Source: an uncultured Methylococcaceae bacterium (lineage in GTDB: Bacteria > Pseudomonadota > Gammaproteobacteria > Methylococcales > Methylomonadaceae). Taken from it: a stretch of 9,799 nucleotides of DNA. The first letter of the stretch is position 1, and each line of letters begins with the position of its first letter. Positions 5,935-9,799 of the stretch are shown here, piece by piece. Location of the stretch: assembly GCA_913009515.1 (NCBI GenBank), contig CAJVYO010000044.1:1-9799 (forward strand). The letters are read 5' to 3'. The translations under genes and the position numbers were made by a program. The notes beneath the pieces are model-generated. The model was not told the origin of the DNA. It made no database searches and was given only the letters and a program-made list of their open reading frames with translations.

Positions 5935-6273
5935 ATGAAATTAATTACTGCGATTGTAAAACCATTTAAACAAGATGATGTACGTGAAGCTTTATCTGAA
6001 TTAGGGATAGCGGGTGTGACGGTAACCGAGGTCAAGGGTTTTGGTCGTCAAAAAGGGCATACTGAATTGTATCGTGGCGCGGAGTATGTGGTGGATTTCT
6101 TGCCCAAAGTAAAAATGGAAATTGCAGTAGCTGAAGATATGCTTGAACAAGCGATTGAAGCGATTGTTGAAGCGGCTAACACTGGGAAAATTGGTGACGG
6201 TAAAATTTTTGTGACGAATTTAGAGCAGGTCATTCGTATTCGTACCGGTGAAACAGGAAATGAAGCAATTTAA
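5935..6273 (+). CDS. glnK: Nitrogen regulatory protein PII, GlnK
   Basis: Exactly 112 residues, the standard PII length, beginning M-K-L-I-T-A-I-V-K-P. PII proteins are cytoplasmic trimers that bind ATP/ADP and 2-oxoglutarate and control ammonium uptake and nitrogen assimilation. The T-loop is intact with the uridylylation tyrosine Y51 inside R-G-A-E-Y-V-V-D-F. The B-loop T-G-K-I-G-D-G-K (83-90) and the C-loop R101-x-R103 needed for nucleotide binding are present. A TTG at 5887 would extend the frame by 16 residues, but the ATG at 5935 gives the family start and length. Its ribosome binding site is weak (GAGAG about 9 bases upstream). amtB follows 12-15 bp after the stop, which is the reason to call it GlnK rather than GlnB. 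Expected partners are AmtB, the GlnD uridylyltransferase and possibly GlnE, whose gene lies at the left edge. Confidence 0.96.
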   Translation: MKLITAIVKPFKQDDVREALSELGIAGVTVTEVKGFGRQKGHTELYRGAEYVVDFLPKVKMEIAVAEDMLEQAIEAIVEAANTGKIGDGKIFVTNLEQVIRIRTGETGNEAI

Positions 6274-6285
6274 CTTGGCAGAGTG

Positions 6286-7572
6286 ATGATGAATAATGTA
6301 AGGTTTTTTCAATTATTGGGTTTAGTGTTATTACCGAGTGTCGCAAGTGCTGATGAGTTGAATCAAGCGAATACCGCTTGGATTTTAACCTCAACGGCAT
6401 TAGTGTTATTTATGACCTTGCCGGGTTTGTCATTATTTTATGCAGGCTTGGTACGCAGTAAAAATGTGTTATCAGTTTTAATGCAATGTTTTGCGATTAC
6501 CTGTTTGATTTCCATCATGTGGTTGATGGGCATGTATAGTTTGATTTTTACTGACGGAGGTGGCGTACAGCCGTTTATTGGTGGATTTGAAAAAGTATTT
6601 TTATTCGGCGTTGGTACTGATAGTTTGACGGGGGATATTCCTGAAACTGTATTTTTTATGTTTCAAATGACCTTTGCGATTATCACGCCTGCTCTCATTG
6701 TCGGTGGTTTTGCCGAACGGATGAAGTTTTCATCGATGCTGATATTTAGTGGTTTTTGGGCGTTATTAGTTTATGTGCCGGTTTGTCACTGGGTCTGGGG
6801 GGGCGGCTGGTTGGCTGAACTTGGCGCCAAAGATTTTGCAGGCGGGATTGTTATTCATGTCACCGCAGGTATTTCAGCGTTAGTCACGGCGATTGTTTTG
6901 GGGAATCGTAAAGGTTTTCCAACAATGCCTATGCCGCCACATAATTTACCGATGGTGGTGACCGGAGCGGGGATGTTATGGGTAGGTTGGTTTGGTTTTA
7001 ATGCAGGGAGTGCGTTAACCTCAGATGGTTCAGCAGGGATGGCGATGCTAGTGACCCATATTAGTGCGGCGGCAGGTGCGTTAACATGGATGATTATTGA
7101 GTGGCTACGTTTTGGTAAGCCTAGTGTGTTAGGGATTGTGACCGGTATGGTTGCAGGCTTAGGGACTATTACGCCTGCATCAGGCTTTGTGGGCCCTATT
7201 GGGGCATTATCGATTGGTGTTATCTCAGGTATTGTGTGTTTTTATGCGGTACAAATTGTGAAACGACACTGGAAAATTGATGATTCTTTAGATGTCTTTC
7301 CGGTTCATGGTGTGGGCGGTATTATCGGCTCAATTTTAACCGGTGTGTTTGCGGCTAAAAGTTTTGGTGGCTTGGGTTTAGACGTGAGTATTATCGAACA
7401 AGTCAGTGTACAAGCATTAGCTGTTCTGGTTGTTGCTTTATGGAGTGCAGGCTTTAGTTATATTATTTTGAAAATCATTGATAGTGTTATGGGTTTGCGT
7501 GTTACCGCTGATGATGAAGTAGAAGGCTTAGATATCGCCTTGCATGAAGAAACCGGTTATCACAATCTATAA
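6286..7572 (+). CDS. amtB: Ammonium transporter AmtB
   Basis: A 428-residue Amt/Rh-family trimeric channel for ammonium in the inner membrane. Residues 1-22 look like a cleavable signal peptide ending A-S-A, as in enteric AmtB. About eleven transmembrane segments follow. Numbered from 6286, the conserved periplasmic-side Asp is D183 in A-K-D-F-A-G-G. The twin histidines lining the pore are H191 (I-V-I-H-V-T-A-G) and H341 (V-F-P-V-H-G-V-G-G). The family segment F-G-F-N-A-G-S-A is at 236-243. The C-terminal tail (about 400-428) carries the cytosolic segment that contacts GlnK in the family. Three start codons stand in a row: GTG 6283, ATG 6286 and ATG 6289. The 6286 or 6289 ATG is preferred, with GGCAGAG as a loose ribosome binding site. 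The short gap to glnK shows an operon. Confidence 0.96.
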   Translation: MMNNVRFFQLLGLVLLPSVASADELNQANTAWILTSTALVLFMTLPGLSLFYAGLVRSKNVLSVLMQCFAITCLISIMWLMGMYSLIFTDGGGVQPFIGGFEKVFLFGVGTDSLTGDIPETVFFMFQMTFAIITPALIVGGFAERMKFSSMLIFSGFWALLVYVPVCHWVWGGGWLAELGAKDFAGGIVIHVTAGISALVTAIVLGNRKGFPTMPMPPHNLPMVVTGAGMLWVGWFGFNAGSALTSDGSAGMAMLVTHISAAAGALTWMIIEWLRFGKPSVLGIVTGMVAGLGTITPASGFVGPIGALSIGVISGIVCFYAVQIVKRHWKIDDSLDVFPVHGVGGIIGSILTGVFAAKSFGGLGLDVSIIEQVSVQALAVLVVALWSAGFSYIILKIIDSVMGLRVTADDEVEGLDIALHEETGYHNL

Positions 7573-7596
7573 TTTTAAAGATAAGCACTTAAATTT

Positions 7597-9799
7597 ATGA
7601 AAAAACGCTATATTGCTGGTTTAATTTTAACAGGCTCATTATCACTATACAGTTTAGTTGGCTTTGTTATATTGCCTAAAGTAGTGGTAATGAAATTACC
7701 TGAGGTAATTAAAACCAATTTAGGGCGTGAAGCAAGCCTAGCCGATATGGTGTTTAATCCTTTTTCTTTAAACTTACAGTTGGTGAACTTTTCTTTAAAA
7801 GAAAAAAATTCACAGGATTTTGTGCGTTTTGATGAATTTAAGTTGGATATTCAATTTTGGCAGAGTCTTCAGCAACAGGCACTGGTGATTTCAGAGCTGA
7901 GTTTGACAGCCCCTTATGTCAATATTGAAATGTTAAAGGATAAACAGTTTAATTTTAGTGATTTATTAACAGAGAGTAAGCCGAAAGTTGAAAAACAAGC
8001 CTCGGCAGGTTTATTTCCTGTAGTGATTCAGCAATTAGCGATTAATAAGGGCAATGTTAATTTTATAGATGCAACCAAAGCTAAAGCAGTAAAAACAGCT
8101 TTAAGTCCTATTGATTTGAGTGTGAGTAATTTAAGCACTTTACATAATGAGTCGTCGCAGCTCGGTTTTAGTTTGGTTATGGATTCAGGGATGCGATTGC
8201 AATGGCGCGGAGATTTTGGCATCACACCATTATTTTCTAAAGGGAATTTAGAGATTGACGATTTGCCATTTAATAAAATATGGGCATTAGCCTTACAAGA
8301 ACGCGTTAAGTTTAAGTGGTTATCAGGGACACAAGCGATTAAATTTGATTATGATGTTAGTTATCACGAGGACATATTAAAATTTAATTTGGCTAACGGA
8401 GCGTTACATACAAAAAATCTAGTGTTTGCTAATCAAAAAAACGAGTCGCCTTTAGTCATCCCTGATTTTTCAGTATCAGGCATTGATTTAGATTTAACCA
8501 AGCAACAAGTCGATATTGCTAAAATTGAAACACAGCAATTAAAAATAAATGCTTTTTACAACGCCGCCGGATTATTAAATATTGCAGAATTATTTGCTCC
8601 GGTAAACACGGAAACTAAAGCCGCAGTAGTGAAAGAGCAGACTGAGCCAACGAAACCATGGCGGCTTGCGGTGAAAGAAATTGCAATCAATAACAGTGAT
8701 ATTAATTATGCTGATACACGAAAAGAGCCTAATATCACCGCGACATTACCAAATTTAAGTTTTAAGATTGAAGATTATCAGCTGGTGAGTGGTGATAGTT
8801 TGAGCATAGATTTTAAACAATTCGCATTAAGTTTAAAACAAACACAGCTTGAATACGGCAAAGATAAGTTATTCATTGAAGTGCCTAAGTTTGATGTAGG
8901 CTTGAAAAATTATAAAATGCAACTCGCTGAAATCTTAAAACTAACGGCTGATAAAGGTTATTTAACCAGTGAAGCTTTAGAGCTTAAAACCCCAACAGAG
9001 ACATTAGTTTCAGTACCTTTATTGGCGATAACAGGTATTGATGTCAATTTGCAAAATAAGCAGCTTAATATTGCATCGATATTGACTAAAGATGCTCGCT
9101 TAAAAGCATGGTTAGATAAGCAAGGTGTTTTAAATTATCAAGCCTTATTTGCAAGTTCTGAAACTCAAGATGAAGCTATAGATACGCAGAAAGCAGCGGT
9201 TATTGTAGATAAAAAATCTAAGCCATGGCAGGTTAATTTAGCGGCGTTTAATATACAGCAGTATGGGGTTGAATTTACAGATTACACCCATAAAAAACCA
9301 ACAGTATTAACCTTAGCAGATTTGAATTTTAGCTTAAATAATTTTAAATTAGGCTCTAAAGCTCATTTTCCGATTAAGTTTAATACCCGGTTTAATCAAC
9401 AGGGAACAATTAGTTTAGCAGGCACAACCGCATTGAATCCTTTGGTTGCGGATTTGGATGTCGTCATAAATGAAATTGCTTTAGCAGATTTCCAAGCCTA
9501 TGCAGAACCTTTTGTGCGGCTGGATATTATCAAAGGTAATTTAAATTTACAGGGTAAGTTAGCGGTGCAGCAACAAGCGGCATTGGCGTTGCGTTATCAA
9601 GGTGATTTTAATATTGATAGTTTGCATACCCGCGATCAAATTTTGAATCAAGATTTTTTGAAATGGAAAAATTTTAGTTTCAAACAGATTGATTTTAACT
9701 TGCAGCCTTTAAACGTCAAAATAAAACAAGTTCATTTAGAGCAACCTTATACGCGTTTTACAATTAAAAAAGATAAAACCACCAATATCAGTGATGTGA
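7597..9799 (+). CDS. DUF748 / AsmA-like envelope protein, open at the right edge
   Basis: An open frame of 734 codons with no stop before the window ends. It starts at an ATG 24 bp after the amtB stop without a clear ribosome binding site. Residues 5-28 form one hydrophobic anchor after K2, K3 and R4, so the rest should lie in the periplasm. The early pattern G-R-E-A-S-L then F-N-P-F-S-L-N-L, followed by P-Y-V-N-I-E, is typical of DUF748 proteins. These are related to AsmA, TamB and YhdP, beta-rich proteins proposed to carry lipids across the periplasm or to help outer-membrane assembly. A repeated unit occurs three times: an L-N/F-N-x-x-x-L-F/L element followed by a segment starting K-P-W (or a weaker equivalent) and an F/Y-x-D turn, near residues 117-158, 322-375 and 509-565. 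No terminator separates it from amtB. Family assignment is from recalled patterns; function is inferred. Confidence 0.8.
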   Translation, partial: MKKRYIAGLILTGSLSLYSLVGFVILPKVVVMKLPEVIKTNLGREASLADMVFNPFSLNLQLVNFSLKEKNSQDFVRFDEFKLDIQFWQSLQQQALVISELSLTAPYVNIEMLKDKQFNFSDLLTESKPKVEKQASAGLFPVVIQQLAINKGNVNFIDATKAKAVKTALSPIDLSVSNLSTLHNESSQLGFSLVMDSGMRLQWRGDFGITPLFSKGNLEIDDLPFNKIWALALQERVKFKWLSGTQAIKFDYDVSYHEDILKFNLANGALHTKNLVFANQKNESPLVIPDFSVSGIDLDLTKQQVDIAKIETQQLKINAFYNAAGLLNIAELFAPVNTETKAAVVKEQTEPTKPWRLAVKEIAINNSDINYADTRKEPNITATLPNLSFKIEDYQLVSGDSLSIDFKQFALSLKQTQLEYGKDKLFIEVPKFDVGLKNYKMQLAEILKLTADKGYLTSEALELKTPTETLVSVPLLAITGIDVNLQNKQLNIASILTKDARLKAWLDKQGVLNYQALFASSETQDEAIDTQKAAVIVDKKSKPWQVNLAAFNIQQYGVEFTDYTHKKPTVLTLADLNFSLNNFKLGSKAHFPIKFNTRFNQQGTISLAGTTALNPLVADLDVVINEIALADFQAYAEPFVRLDIIKGNLNLQGKLAVQQQAALALRYQGDFNIDSLHTRDQILNQDFLKWKNFSFKQIDFNLQPLNVKIKQVHLEQPYTRFTIKKDKTTNISDV

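Noticed and set aside
8028..8225. Minus-strand 65-codon frame inside the DUF748 gene
   Set aside because: It lies wholly antisense to a long intact reading frame and shows no recognisable features.

Overview
The window looks like ordinary chromosome from a low-GC gammaproteobacterium. The evidence is the GlnE/GlnK/AmtB protein types, a DeaD/CsdA helicase with a DbpA-type C-terminal RNA-binding domain, a Gram-negative outer-membrane barrel protein, and a tRNA gene with encoded CCA. Base composition is AT-rich throughout. The protein flavour would fit Methylococcales or a relative, but that placement is an impression from sequence recall and has not been tested. No phage, plasmid, CRISPR or defence genes are visible.

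Layout. Positions 1-5764 carry minus-strand genes. From the left these are the N-terminal part of glnE (cut by the window edge), the DEAD-box RNA helicase deaD, a tRNA-Ser(GGA), a BBP2/OmpL-like outer-membrane porin with a signal peptide, and a SulP-family anion transporter with a C-terminal STAS domain. A 170-bp divergent intergenic region (5765-5934) separates sulP from the plus-strand set glnK, amtB and a long DUF748/AsmA-like envelope protein. That last ORF stays open to the right edge (7597-9799).

How the genes work together. glnE, glnK and amtB belong to one physiological circuit. AmtB conducts ammonium inward, GlnK (PII) reads the glutamine/2-oxoglutarate/ATP state and plugs AmtB, and in well-studied enterics PII proteins also steer GlnE, which adenylylates glutamine synthetase. 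glnK and amtB are 12-15 bp apart and clearly form an operon. The DUF748 gene starts 24 bp after amtB with no terminator between them, so co-transcription is likely even though its role (envelope biogenesis or lipid transport by family analogy) has no obvious nitrogen link. The porin and the SulP transporter could handle anions across the two membranes, but nothing in the sequence fixes their substrates.

Non-coding structure. Several stem-loops sit at gene borders: an 11+11-bp stem after deaD, a 12-bp stem in the tRNA-Ser leader, a GC-rich stem after the porin, a perfect 12-bp stem after sulP and a terminator-like stem plus T-run in the glnK leader. A sigma70-type promoter with a 17-bp spacer precedes the tRNA. 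I see no strong evidence for a wholly new biological system. The items most worth checking are the DUF748 gene behind glnK-amtB and its internal repeats, the glnK leader structure, and the GC-rich stem-loop that resembles an IS200/IS605 right end.
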